NCBI RefSeq assembly: GCF_021165755.1
Contig: NZ_CP088936.1
Span: forward strand, 62,001 to 126,000
Reading direction: 5' to 3'
DNA from: Borrelia sp. RT5S
GTDB lineage: Bacteria; Spirochaetota; Spirochaetia; Borreliales; Borreliaceae
Length of the DNA: 64,000 bases
Shown: positions 18,727-28,883 of the stretch, piece by piece
Layout: every line of letters begins with the position of its first letter
Position numbering within the stretch: position 1 is the stretch's first letter
Program-made: the position numbers and the translations under genes
The notes under the pieces: generated by a model
Told to the model about the DNA's origin: nothing
Seen by the model: only the letters and a program-made list of their open reading frames with translations
Databases searched by the model: none

Positions 18727-19128
18727 ATGCTATCAGAGAAAGTAAAAAAAGAACTAATAAGACTTAGCAGAATAAGTAAATACACATTTAAAATGGATAA
18801 GAATCAAGATTTGGGATATCAATCCAAATGCGGCGATCAAATAGCTTTTCAAATAAATATGAAGAATGGTAAGATAGGACTGAGATACAGTGCGTCTGGA
18901 TGCATCATTCTTCTTGCAAGCGCTTATACATTAACTAGAATATGCAATAACAAACCAAAGGAAAAAATACTAGAAATCATAACAAAAGCGATTGATAAAA
19001 ATTTTGAAAATTTAGAAGAAATTGACGCAAGTCTTAGAAATTTTACAAATTTCATACATACAAATAGACAAGATTGCTTCATGCTACCTTATCGAGCCCT
19101 AAATGAAAGCCTAAGCACAATTAAATAA
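18727..19128 (+). CDS. sufU: SufU/NifU-N-like sulfur acceptor protein
   Basis: A 133-residue protein of the IscU/SufU family. The three conserved cysteines and the aspartate are present: C35 and D37 in SKCGDQI, C59 in SASGCII, and C117 in DCFMLP. This matches the zinc-binding, sulfur-accepting site of B. subtilis SufU. It probably accepts persulfide from the SufS encoded just upstream. Whether it builds Fe-S clusters here is unclear, because Borrelia uses very little iron. It corresponds to BB0085. Confidence 0.82.
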   Translation: MLSEKVKKELIRLSRISKYTFKMDKNQDLGYQSKCGDQIAFQINMKNGKIGLRYSASGCIILLASAYTLTRICNNKPKEKILEIITKAIDKNFENLEEIDASLRNFTNFIHTNRQDCFMLPYRALNESLSTIK

Positions 19129-19150
19129 CTTAAAATAAAGGAGAATTTAC

Positions 19151-20680
19151 ATGAAAATATACTCCCACTCACCCATAGGATATGATGGTGAGCTAATTGA
19201 GATTGAAGTAGATATTAGAAAAGGAATGCCGGGAATTGATATTGTTGGACTTGCTGGAAGTGAAATTAAAGAATCAAGAGAAAGAATAAAAGCAGCCATT
19301 AAAAATTCAGAATTTGGTTTTCCAAAAGACAGGATATTAATCAATCTTGCACCAGCAGGTATAAAAAAAATTGGAACAGCTATTGACCTGTCAATTGCAA
19401 CAAGCATTATCGCCATAAATGAAAACAAAAACAACGGTTTAGAAATTTTAATGTTAGGAGAGCTACAATTAGACGGTAAAATAAGGGCAATTAGGGGAGT
19501 ATTACCTGCGATCTCACTTGCAAAGGAGAGAGGGATTAAGTGCATCATAATACCTTTTGATAACATAGAGGAAGGTCTTCTATTGGATAATCTAAACATT
19601 TGGGGAGTTAAAACCTTAAAAGAAACGCTGGAGATAGTGGAGCACCTAAACAATAACACATTTCCAAGAAAACAAACAATTGATTCTACAATGAAAGGTA
19701 TAACAGAGATACCCAAAGAAAAATTTGAATATGATTTTAACAACATAAAAGGACAGCATAGAATAAAAAGGGCACTTGAAATAGCAGTTGCAGGCGGGCA
19801 CAATCTAATGCTCTTTGGTCCACCTGGTAGTGGAAAAACTCTGAGCATCAAATGCATAAAGTCAATTTTACCGCCACTTACAAATAAAGAGTTGATTGAA
19901 ACAAACAGAATTTGGTCAGTAGCCGGCAAACTAATAGATACAAAAATAATAAAAGAAAGACCATTTAGACAACCCCACCATACTGCAAGCAAAGAAGGTA
20001 TAATTGGAGGGGGATCTAATGCATTGCCTGGCGAAGTATCGCTAGCACACAATGGAATTCTATTCCTAGATGAAGCGTTAGAGTTTCAAAAATCAATCTT
20101 ACAATCACTGCGCGAGCCCATTGAAGATAAAACAATCTCAATTGTAAGGGCAAGCTCAAGATCCTTTAAGTATCCTGCGAATTTTCAGTTAGTCATTGCC
20201 ACAAACCCTTGTCCCTGTGGTAATCTTGGTAAAAGAGATATAGAGTGTTTCTGTTCCCAACAAGAAGTTTCAAACTACTGGAAAAAACTCGGAGCAGCAA
20301 TGCTTGATAGAATTGACATCAGAGTACCGACCAAACCAGTAGACAACGAAAAATTATTCCAGGAAGAAAGGGAAAGCTCAAGTGAGATAAGAAAAAGAAT
20401 ACTAAAGGCAAGAAATATACAAAGCAAAAGATATGAAAATACTGAAAGCACACACAAAAACTCCGACCTTAAACCGGAACAAATCACCCTATACTGTGAA
20501 TTAGATAAAATACTACAAGACGAACTGATCTACATTTTAAATAAACTTAACATATCATCAAGAGCTACCCATTCAATGCTAAAAATTGCAAGAACCATTT
20601 CCGACTTAAGGGAAGAAGAGCACATCTCAAGAGAATCACTGCTAGAAGCCATTGAACACAGAAAAAGCGGTGAACAGCTT

Positions 20681-20692
<12 letters not shown>
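19151..20692 (+). CDS. comM: YifB/ComM-family Mg chelatase-like AAA+ ATPase
   Basis: A 513-residue AAA+ protein of the ComM/YifB family; ComM is a branch-migration helicase in naturally competent bacteria. The N-terminal Lon-protease-like domain (1-170) contains LINLAPAGIKK. Walker A is GPPGSGKT at 223-230, Walker B is ILFLDEALEF, followed by the RQPHHTAS-type insert. A zinc-type cysteine cluster (CPCGNLGK, ECFCSQ) and the Mg-chelatase C-terminal domain complete the protein. A caaaggag-type site precedes ATG 19151. Its last codons form one arm of the terminator shared with ldh. It corresponds to BB0086. Confidence 0.9.
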
Positions 20693-21680
<988 letters not shown>

Positions 21681-21849
21681 TTAATACCAATAAGATAATC
21701 TTATAACATTTCGAAATACTTTTCCAATATTTTTAACAAGAACCACATGCCCAATAACCCACCAAAAATGCATTAAGCGCAACTCAAAGGCAAAACTATA
21801 AAAATAGACAATCTAGATAACAAAAAAATTAAATAATCTTAATAAATCT

Positions 21850-22848
21850 CTAATTAAAATTGACGTTATCATAACTTAATTTTATAAGTCTTTTAACATC
21901 TTCAAATTTAGATCCATTGCAAACAATTTCGATATTTCCAATGCCATGATGACCAATACCACTAATATCACGAGTAAAACCCTCCTCTATAAGCACCTTT
22001 TCCAAAGGAAGTGTAACAGTAATTATTATTACATCCCTCATAGGCTTAAATACCAAATCTGCAAAAAGTTTACCCCCAGCAACCCTAAATCCTGTATAAT
22101 GCTTAGTATCGTATTTTTCAACATTACCCAAAGTAAAAATAAAACTCTCCAACATTCTATTTAGATTCTGTAATTCAACACTTGACATTGACAATTTCCT
22201 CAGATTCTCTGTTAATAAAAAATTATTGTCATTTTTTTGAGGAACTACATCACGCACCATTTCCGCTTGAGTCACAACCTTATTTTTTTTATTCCCAAAA
22301 ACTTTACTATCGCTAACACCAGCTGCTGGATAAGTAGTTAATTTTAATGTTATTAAATTATCTTCATACATGTCATATTCTACAAGAATAATTTCCGAAG
22401 GATCTCTTTTGGCCTGATTTCTAGCTGCTACCTCAAATTTTCTGGCGACACAAACAATTTTAGTTAAATCAAAATCTACATTATTGTATCTCTCAGAACT
22501 TTGTCTAAATGTCTCCGACATCACGTACAAAAAATCACGCTTTCTGTCTTTCAATACCTCATCATACCCAACAGCCTGCAAAACATGCATAGGACTCGCA
22601 TCTTTTTTATATTCAAATATCACAGGAACAACACAACTATTTGTCACCATAATTCCAAGTGTATCTATTCTTTTATCTCCTATCTTAAATTCAGTCGCCA
22701 CTAACTTCACTTTGAAAAAAGCCTCTAAATTAGACTCAAATACTTTTTGTATATCTTTTTCAGCTTTAATATGTAGATTATTTAACTCCACCACTTTATT
22801 TTCAGAAAAAAGCTTAAAAAGTTTAACTGTATGCGTTAATTCTTTCAT
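21850..22848 (-). CDS. Stand-alone PD-(D/E)XK nuclease-like protein with DUF5655 domain
   Basis: A 332-residue protein. Residues 25-160 look like the restriction-endonuclease fold found before DUF5655: KDIQKVFESNLEAFF, ATEFKIGDKRIDTL and PVIFEYKK supply a likely D62-E79-x-K81 active site. Residues 215-330 match the DUF5655 C-terminal domain, including GHHGIGNIEI at 299-308. Proteins of this type are often annotated as predicted transport proteins, but the core suggests DNA or RNA cleavage; function is unproven. It is isolated by 193-nt and 287-nt gaps between ldh and lepA, where I recall no gene in B. burgdorferi, so it looks accessory. A TATAAT box sits 8 nt before the ATG and there is no ribosome site. 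Confidence 0.75.
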   Translation of the reverse strand: MKELTHTVKLFKLFSENKVVELNNLHIKAEKDIQKVFESNLEAFFKVKLVATEFKIGDKRIDTLGIMVTNSCVVPVIFEYKKDASPMHVLQAVGYDEVLKDRKRDFLYVMSETFRQSSERYNNVDFDLTKIVCVARKFEVAARNQAKRDPSEIILVEYDMYEDNLITLKLTTYPAAGVSDSKVFGNKKNKVVTQAEMVRDVVPQKNDNNFLLTENLRKLSMSSVELQNLNRMLESFIFTLGNVEKYDTKHYTGFRVAGGKLFADLVFKPMRDVIIITVTLPLEKVLIEEGFTRDISGIGHHGIGNIEIVCNGSKFEDVKRLIKLSYDNVNFN

Positions 22849-22856
22849 ATCCGTAA

Positions 22857-22862
22857 ATTATA
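22857..22862 (-). promoter_or_regulatory. -10 box of the DUF5655 gene
   Basis: TATAAT on the minus strand (22862-22857), with a weak TGGATT 17 nt further upstream. It lies 8 nt before the ATG, which predicts a leaderless or nearly leaderless mRNA. Confidence 0.5.
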
Positions 22863-23135
22863 TACATAATCAATAAATAAATCCATGGATCAGGACCTAA
22901 CATCATGAACAAAACCTCCCCTTAAAATTACCAAATTCAGTCCCTTTTTACTTCGTAACTAACAATTTGAAAAGGATCCTCACTAAACACTTCCTACAAT
23001 TTAACATCCAACAACGATGGCTTTTTATTTTCTATTTATAAATCTAATAGATTTCAAATATTGAGAAATAAATCCTCTTTTATTTCCCTTGCAAATGATC
23101 TCATTACTCTTACATCAAAATTTCTTAAATTATCT
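22863..23135. other. Non-coding gap between lepA end and the DUF5655 gene promoter
   Basis: No gene seen on either strand. An 8-bp inverted repeat (23065-23072 and 23079-23086) downstream of lepA could be a weak terminator, but it has little GC and no clear T-run. Confidence 0.4.
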
Positions 23136-24935
23136 CTACTTATCATCTGACTTAAGCACAGAAAGAAAAGCACTCTGTGGTATCTCAACATTTCCTATCA
23201 TCTTCATTCTCTTCTTCCCTTCCTTTTGCTTTTCCAAAAGTTTTCTCTTGCGAGTAATGTCCCCGCCATAACATTTAGCAGTAACATCTTTTCTAACAGG
23301 TGAAACTGTCTCACGTGCAATAATACTCGACCCAATGGCCCCCTGAATCGCTATTTTAAACTGTTGTCTTGAAATCTCTTCCTTTAATTTCTTACAAATA
23401 CTTGTAGCCTTTGCTCTTGCATTATTCCTGAAAACTAATTGAGATAACGCATCGACTCTATCCCCATTAACCAAAATATCCAATTTAACTAAATCCGTTG
23501 CCTCATAACCTAACAGTTCATAGTCAAAAGACGCATAACCACGACTTACGGATTTAATTTTATCGTAAAAATCAAAAAGTATTTCCGCAAGAGGCATCTT
23601 GTAAATGACCTCGACTCGTTTTGTATCAAGATAAATCAAGTTTTCTTGTACTCCCCTCTTAAGTAAACAAATACTCATAACATTACCCAAAAATTCGGTA
23701 GGAACAATAATATTAGACCTAATATAAGGTTCAAGAGCATATTCAATATGCTCATTTCCAAGAAATTGCTCTGGACTCTCAATAAAATAAGGATCTCCTT
23801 TTTTGGGAACAATTCTATAACGAACCGAAGGAGAAGTTAAGATTACATTAAGATCAAACTCACGCTCAATCCTTTCCTGAATTACCTCTAAATGCAATAA
23901 CCCCAAAAATCCACATTTAAACCCATGGCCAAGGGCAGCTGAAGCATCCTTTTCAAAGGTGAGTGATGCATCATTAAGCTTAAGCCTGTCCATAGCCTTT
24001 AAAAGGTCATCATACTGATTAGCATCAACTGGATAAACAGAAGAAAATACAACAGGCTTAACTTCCTTAAACCCCTCAAGAGGAAAATTTGCAGGCTCAT
24101 CGAAAAGAGTTACAGTATCCCCAATCTTAACATCTGATATATTTTTTATTCCCGCAATGAAATAACCAACATCACCAGCTTCCAAAAAATCTCTTCTTTC
24201 AAGCAGTATTTTAAAGACTCCAATCTCTTCAACTAAATAATCCCTATCTGCATGCATAAATTTAATCTTGTCGCCCGTCTTGATTCGACCTTCAAAAATT
24301 CTAAAATGAACAATAACACCGCGATAAGAATCGTAATGTGAATCAAAAATTAAAGCCTTTAATGCATTGCTAACACTACCCTCAGGCGATGGAACGTACC
24401 TACAAATAGATTCAAGTAACTCATCAATTCCCACACCATTCTTTGCAGATATTGATACAGCAATACTTGAATCTAGCCCCAAATCGCGCTTTATTTGTTC
24501 TTTTACAAAATCAACATTTGCACTCGGTAAATCTATTTTATTAATGACAGGAATAATTTCAAGATCATGTTCAAACGCCATATAAAAGTTAGAAACAGTT
24601 TGAGCTTCTATTCCTTGGCTAGCATCAATAAGTAAAATTGCCCCCTCACAAGATGAAATTGCCCTTGAGACCTCATAAGAAAAATCGACATGTCCCGGTG
24701 TATCTACAAAATTAAGCTCATAGGTATTGCCATCACTGCTATCATACTCGATAGTAACAGCTTGACTCTTAATAGTAATACCTCTCTCTCTTTCAATATC
24801 CATGCTATCAAGCATTTGACTTTTAAAATCTCGATCTGAGACTATTTTGGCCTTTTGTATAAATCTATCCGCCAAGGTTGACTTACCATGGTCGATATGA
24901 GCAATAATGCAAAAATTTTTCTTATAAGAACTAAT
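23136..24935 (-). CDS. lepA: Translation factor LepA (EF4), apparent ATT start
   Basis: A 599-residue ribosomal GTPase. The frame must begin upstream of the G1 motif AHIDHGKST. The only candidate between the upstream in-frame stop TAG and G1 is ATT at 24935-24933, with AGGGAG at 24947-24942 and a 6-nt spacer. No ATG, GTG or TTG exists there; the first TTG (24875) lies after the P-loop. G3 DTPGHVDF and G4 NKID are present, and the LepA-specific C-terminal domain is intact (GGDITRKRKLLEKQKEGKKR). Length matches the family, about 600. It follows the TPR gene by 39 nt. It corresponds to BB0088. Confidence 0.93.
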   Translation of the reverse strand: MSSYKKNFCIIAHIDHGKSTLADRFIQKAKIVSDRDFKSQMLDSMDIERERGITIKSQAVTIEYDSSDGNTYELNFVDTPGHVDFSYEVSRAISSCEGAILLIDASQGIEAQTVSNFYMAFEHDLEIIPVINKIDLPSANVDFVKEQIKRDLGLDSSIAVSISAKNGVGIDELLESICRYVPSPEGSVSNALKALIFDSHYDSYRGVIVHFRIFEGRIKTGDKIKFMHADRDYLVEEIGVFKILLERRDFLEAGDVGYFIAGIKNISDVKIGDTVTLFDEPANFPLEGFKEVKPVVFSSVYPVDANQYDDLLKAMDRLKLNDASLTFEKDASAALGHGFKCGFLGLLHLEVIQERIEREFDLNVILTSPSVRYRIVPKKGDPYFIESPEQFLGNEHIEYALEPYIRSNIIVPTEFLGNVMSICLLKRGVQENLIYLDTKRVEVIYKMPLAEILFDFYDKIKSVSRGYASFDYELLGYEATDLVKLDILVNGDRVDALSQLVFRNNARAKATSICKKLKEEISRQQFKIAIQGAIGSSIIARETVSPVRKDVTAKCYGGDITRKRKLLEKQKEGKKRMKMIGNVEIPQSAFLSVLKSDDK

Positions 24936-24941
24936 CCCAAA

Positions 24942-24947
24942 CTCCCT
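24942..24947 (-). promoter_or_regulatory. Ribosome-binding site that sets the ATT start of lepA
   Basis: AGGGAG on the minus strand, 6 nt before ATT 24935-24933. It is the main evidence for initiation at this non-standard codon. Confidence 0.75.
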
Positions 24948-24974
24948 AAACTAACGTCCTCAGAAACAAAACAA

Positions 24975-25976
24975 CTACACACTTTTATTGACTAAAAAAG
25001 TTTTGATCTGATTCTTTGATTTTAATACATAAGGCGAAGATTTAGGAGCAAGATCAACAATTAATTTCCACGTATCTATGGCCCTAAATTTGTTCTTGTG
25101 ATTATCATACATATAAGTGGCATACGCAACTCTATATATTACTTCCCAAAAATTGGCAGATTCAAAGCTAGCTCTAATGTCCTTATACTCATTTATTTTG
25201 TGAACAAAAGACCTCAAATTTTTAAACTTGTAAAGAGGCTCGTGATAGCTAACATACTCATCCATCATAGTCAAAATACCAACAGCAGCAATAAGCCCGT
25301 GGGTAATTGAAAGCTCATAAGCACCTATCTTTAAGTATACTTTAGACAATAACTGATGAATATCGATAACATTATAATTCTTGAATCTATAAAGATTAAA
25401 AGTAAAATCAAGCCCAGAAGTTCCTCTTATATTCTTTAAGTAAGAATCCAGATAAAACCCCATGCTAAATTTACCACTCGACGCGCTTTCGCGCTTGTGC
25501 ATAACATAATGATATTTATAGTAATCATCCTCGTTTGAAAACCTATCTAAGACTTCATTTAAGTAATCAATCATGTCTACATAATTATTTTCAAACTCAG
25601 CCAATGTGGCCAAAGAAAAAAGTATCTTTTTCTCAAAAGATTGATCCAATAAATAATCTTTGTCTTCCAAAGCTTTCCGAAGATGCAATTTTTCAAGGAC
25701 AATATTACCAGTCCTTCCATAAACTATTGATAAATAATAATTAGCCTCGGGATAAATTCCCTTTCTAAGCAAAGCCTCTTGCAAATAACTAATAGCAACA
25801 GTAAGATTAGATTTAATGAATTTTTCCTTGGAGTAGATAAGCTGTCTCCCTCTCTCAAGCAAAATCCAATACGGCAACTCCCCACCTACCGAAGCACTTA
25901 AATTCAAGATCAAGCTGAGACCCAAGAAGGGTAAAAAACTCCTCACCATACCTACAAATATACTAAATCTTCTCAT
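24975..25976 (-). CDS. Exported TPR-like hypothetical protein
   Basis: A 333-residue protein with an N-terminal signal or anchor segment (about 10-30, FLPFLGLSLILNLSAS). Helical repeats resembling tetratricopeptides follow: AISYLQEALLRKGIYPEANYY, KLHLRKALEDKDY and MIDYLNEVLDRF. It probably acts as a scaffold in the periplasm; no enzyme motif is seen. It sits 30 nt after the V-ATPase K gene and 39 nt before lepA on the same strand, so it is likely read from the V-ATPase transcript. It corresponds to BB0089. Confidence 0.7.
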   Translation of the reverse strand: MRRFSIFVGMVRSFLPFLGLSLILNLSASVGGELPYWILLERGRQLIYSKEKFIKSNLTVAISYLQEALLRKGIYPEANYYLSIVYGRTGNIVLEKLHLRKALEDKDYLLDQSFEKKILFSLATLAEFENNYVDMIDYLNEVLDRFSNEDDYYKYHYVMHKRESASSGKFSMGFYLDSYLKNIRGTSGLDFTFNLYRFKNYNVIDIHQLLSKVYLKIGAYELSITHGLIAAVGILTMMDEYVSYHEPLYKFKNLRSFVHKINEYKDIRASFESANFWEVIYRVAYATYMYDNHKNKFRAIDTWKLIVDLAPKSSPYVLKSKNQIKTFLVNKSV

Positions 25977-26006
25977 AAATTACGAGGAAACTTAACATTT
26001 AACTTC

Positions 26007-26438
26007 TCAAAATTTAAATATCATTAAGAACACCATTACAAAAAGGGCAACAGACTCAATTAATCCTAAAACCAAAAGATTTGTCGCAAACCCCCTTCCA
26101 GTCTCAGCAAATGCGTCACAAGCCCCAGCAGCCGCTCTCCCCTGTGCAAAAGCAGAAATAGAAATGGCAAGTCCTCCCCCAAAACCCGCTCCAAATAATA
26201 ACCAAGGATTTACTTGCATCATTATACCCGATAAAGTATTCATCAATATATACCCATATATTATCTGAGTCAAAGGCGCTGAAACAAAAACAATTAACAA
26301 AAACGGAGCTGGTTTCCCCTGCACATAGCATCTCTTCCATGCTCCAATAGCAGCACTGCCCGCAGCCCCCATACCCAAAGCTGACCCTATTGCAGATATT
26401 GTTAAAGCCGAATTTACTCCTATTAAACCTATATCCAT
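26007..26438 (-). CDS. ntpK: V-type ATPase proteolipid subunit K, Na+-type ligand set
   Basis: A 143-residue membrane-rotor subunit with four transmembrane helices (two fused hairpins). The essential carboxylate is E128 in LGLIESVAL. T57, Q58 and Y61 in PLTQIIYGY, and Q99 in FAQGRAAAG, line up with the residues that bind Na+ in Enterococcus hirae NtpK (T64, Q65, Y68, Q110, E139). This supports sodium rather than proton coupling, though it is inference. It lies 10 nt after subunit I. It corresponds to BB0090. Confidence 0.93.
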   Translation of the reverse strand: MDIGLIGVNSALTISAIGSALGMGAAGSAAIGAWKRCYVQGKPAPFLLIVFVSAPLTQIIYGYILMNTLSGIMMQVNPWLLFGAGFGGGLAISISAFAQGRAAAGACDAFAETGRGFATNLLVLGLIESVALFVMVFLMIFKF

Positions 26439-26448
26439 ATTTATCTCC

Positions 26449-28275
26449 TTATTTATTTTTTATTTTTCTAAAGGGCTTATAAGAATATCCATTCCATTCT
26501 TGACCCAAATGGTTTGAAAATTCAAGCATATTAAGTCTTACTCCATGAACAACAACAGACAGTAAAGATAAAACTATATTTAAAATATGTCCAAACAGTA
26601 TTACGACAATGCCACCTGTTATAAGACCAATATTAGACGATTTTAATAAAGATGCCGACATACTATTAAAACTATCAGAAATTGCAAGTCCTGCAAGCCC
26701 AACAGCAAAAAGCCTAATGTAAGATATTATGTCTGCAAATCCTGCTACCGTAGTCAAAAATTGTTCTATTACCCCCCCAAAACTCCTCAACACACATATA
26801 AAAAAGTTTGAACCATCTTGCCTCTGAAAAATAAAGACAAGAGCAACCCCAATATATATCATGTTTAAAACACCACCCCTCATGGGAAATCGATCCTCAC
26901 CAAGTATTAAATTGAGAACCAAATAATAAAGACCAGCAATACCAACGAGCCAACCAATTTGAGAAATTGAATGTATATAGGGCCTTTCTTTTATTTGTCG
27001 GATAAAATTCCATACATGGGCTACAGATATTTGCAAAAGACCTATTGTAAAACATATAAACATAATATTTTGCATACTATTGCTGCCTGTTAAATATTCG
27101 AGTTGAAGAGACCTTAAAAAAGGAAATACCTCAAGCACAAAAGGACCACTCCCAAACCAAGTACCAGTCATCGATCCATATATAATCGCTGATATACTCA
27201 GATAAAATATTAAAGCATGCACGGACGTTAAAGGCTTCTTCTTTATAAAATTACGCACACTCAACACAACCCCTACTACCAAAAATAGTACCCCATAAGC
27301 CGCATCACCAACTATCATTCCAAAAAACACAAAGAAAAATAACATAAAAATAAAACTAACATCACGCTCTTTATATCCGGGAATTGTATCTAGCACATCA
27401 AAAATAGGCTTAGCAAGTCTAGCTAGACCCCTTCTTTTAACATAAGTCGGCACAATATCCCCATCTGGATCTGCAAATTGCACAGCAAATCTGCCCCCAG
27501 CTACCCTCTTAAGCTCATCCTGTTTACCTTCTGGAATAAATCCCGTAATATACACAAAATCACGACACTCCACACTCATGTCAGCTAAAACCTGCTCAAA
27601 CTCAATAATCTGATTGCATTCTCCTACCTCATTTCCCAAAACATCTCTATATTTATTTAAAAGTGCTAACTGAGTTAATTTCCGCTCCAAAATCTCATCA
27701 ACAATCCTTAATTTATTCTCAGCCAAGGCAAGATCAAACTCAAACCTATACTCTTCAGCCGTCTCTATTGTTTGCATAGAATCATTAACAGCTATAAAAT
27801 AAGCCGTCCCTTTAACATTATTAATAAGGGCAACCTTATACTCAGAAGACGATAATAATTTTCTATATTCACTAATATGAGCCTTGAAAAATTGTACATA
27901 AACATCCCTCTCCCTCAATTCATTTACCAAATCAAGGGAGAAATATCCCCAAGGAGACACCATATTCCTCTTATGCAACAACTCATGTCTTGTATCTTTA
28001 AGATCTTTAATCTCAGCGCCCAAATTAACTACATCTTTTGCAACATCTAAAAAATTCTCACTCGAAGATTTTAAAGTTTTTACCTCGCAATCATCTTCAA
28101 GCAAGGATAAAGCCTGAATAAAAATTCTTCTAGTTTCAACAACCTCTTCTAAGGACCTTGAGACCTTGTTGTAAAAATCAACATGAACAACTCCCACTTC
28201 TCTTAAAGCCTCAACAGCCTCTCTTTTATATTTTAACAAAGTCAAAAGTAAAACTTTCTTCATTTTTACAATCAT
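26449..28275 (-). CDS. ntpI: V-type ATPase membrane subunit I (a-subunit)
   Basis: The 608-residue stator membrane subunit that forms the ion half-channels next to the K ring. The N-terminal half (1-300) is a cytoplasmic, coiled-coil-rich domain. The C-terminal half has seven to eight membrane segments starting near residue 305 (FIFMLFFFVFFGMIVGDAAY). The conserved arginine-bearing helix is SYIRLFAVGLAG near residue 520, and GHILNIVLSLLSVVVHGVRLN ends the channel region. The length is typical of bacterial subunit I. The gap to the upstream D gene is 11 nt. It corresponds to BB0091. Confidence 0.92.
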   Translation of the reverse strand: MIVKMKKVLLLTLLKYKREAVEALREVGVVHVDFYNKVSRSLEEVVETRRIFIQALSLLEDDCEVKTLKSSSENFLDVAKDVVNLGAEIKDLKDTRHELLHKRNMVSPWGYFSLDLVNELRERDVYVQFFKAHISEYRKLLSSSEYKVALINNVKGTAYFIAVNDSMQTIETAEEYRFEFDLALAENKLRIVDEILERKLTQLALLNKYRDVLGNEVGECNQIIEFEQVLADMSVECRDFVYITGFIPEGKQDELKRVAGGRFAVQFADPDGDIVPTYVKRRGLARLAKPIFDVLDTIPGYKERDVSFIFMLFFFVFFGMIVGDAAYGVLFLVVGVVLSVRNFIKKKPLTSVHALIFYLSISAIIYGSMTGTWFGSGPFVLEVFPFLRSLQLEYLTGSNSMQNIMFICFTIGLLQISVAHVWNFIRQIKERPYIHSISQIGWLVGIAGLYYLVLNLILGEDRFPMRGGVLNMIYIGVALVFIFQRQDGSNFFICVLRSFGGVIEQFLTTVAGFADIISYIRLFAVGLAGLAISDSFNSMSASLLKSSNIGLITGGIVVILFGHILNIVLSLLSVVVHGVRLNMLEFSNHLGQEWNGYSYKPFRKIKNK

Positions 28276-28286
28276 AAATTCAATCC

Positions 28287-28883
28287 CTATCCCCTGCTAA
28301 TCAAGCTATCCTTAGCCATCTTCCCTCTTACAACAGCTGCTGTTTGCTGATCTCCAAGATACACATTAATCTTCTTTATGTTAATTTTAGTGGCAGGTAT
28401 CATGACCTTCTCAAATAAATTTACTCTCTGAGAAGTAGTATTAAGCTCTGCCTCCAGCAACCTAACCTGCTCGCTTAAAACCTCAAGCTCCGCTTCTATC
28501 TGAATTACACTCTTAATAACTTCTATTCCTCTATCTACCCAATAAGGAGTCAATAAAAGATCATGTCTAATGTCTAAATACTCAACAGAATCAAAAACAG
28601 GAATAGAAATGCCTGCGATATTTGTATATCCTCTAACTACTCTCTTAATCTGAATCCAATCCTTGAAAGGAAACTCTTCCCCAAACAAAGAAACCCAAGA
28701 ACCAATACTCTCCCTTATTACATCCTTTTCAAGCTCACGCTCTCGCTTAATACTCTCAATCTTCCTAATCTCCAAATGAAGCTGTTGTTTCTTAAGCTGC
28801 AACGTAGGCAAGTACCTATTAAACATCTTAAGTCCATCTTTTTGCTTCTTAAGCTCATTTTTGGTTAACCTGACTTTAGCCAT
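28287..28883 (-). CDS. ntpD: V-type ATPase subunit D (central rotor stalk)
   Basis: A 198-residue subunit made of two long helices forming the rotor shaft inside the A3B3 head. The N-terminal [16 protein letters not shown] is the typical start of the family, and the C-terminal helix carries [17 protein letters not shown]. It overlaps the B gene by 8 nt, which suggests coupled translation in the A-B-D order. It corresponds to BB0092. Confidence 0.93.
   Translation of the reverse strand: MAKVRLTKNELKKQKDGLKMFNRYLPTLQLKKQQLHLEIRKIESIKRERELEKDVIRESIGSWVSLFGEEFPFKDWIQIKRVVRGYTNIAGISIPVFDSVEYLDIRHDLLLTPYWVDRGIEVIKSVIQIEAELEVLSEQVRLLEAELNTTSQRVNLFEKVMIPATKINIKKINVYLGDQQTAAVVRGKMAKDSLISRG

Noticed and set aside
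19147-20052. 301-codon open frame on the minus strand inside comM
   Set aside because: It mirrors a well-conserved AAA+ gene, has no ribosome site, and its translation is low-complexity Ser/Ile/Leu-rich as expected from antisense reading.
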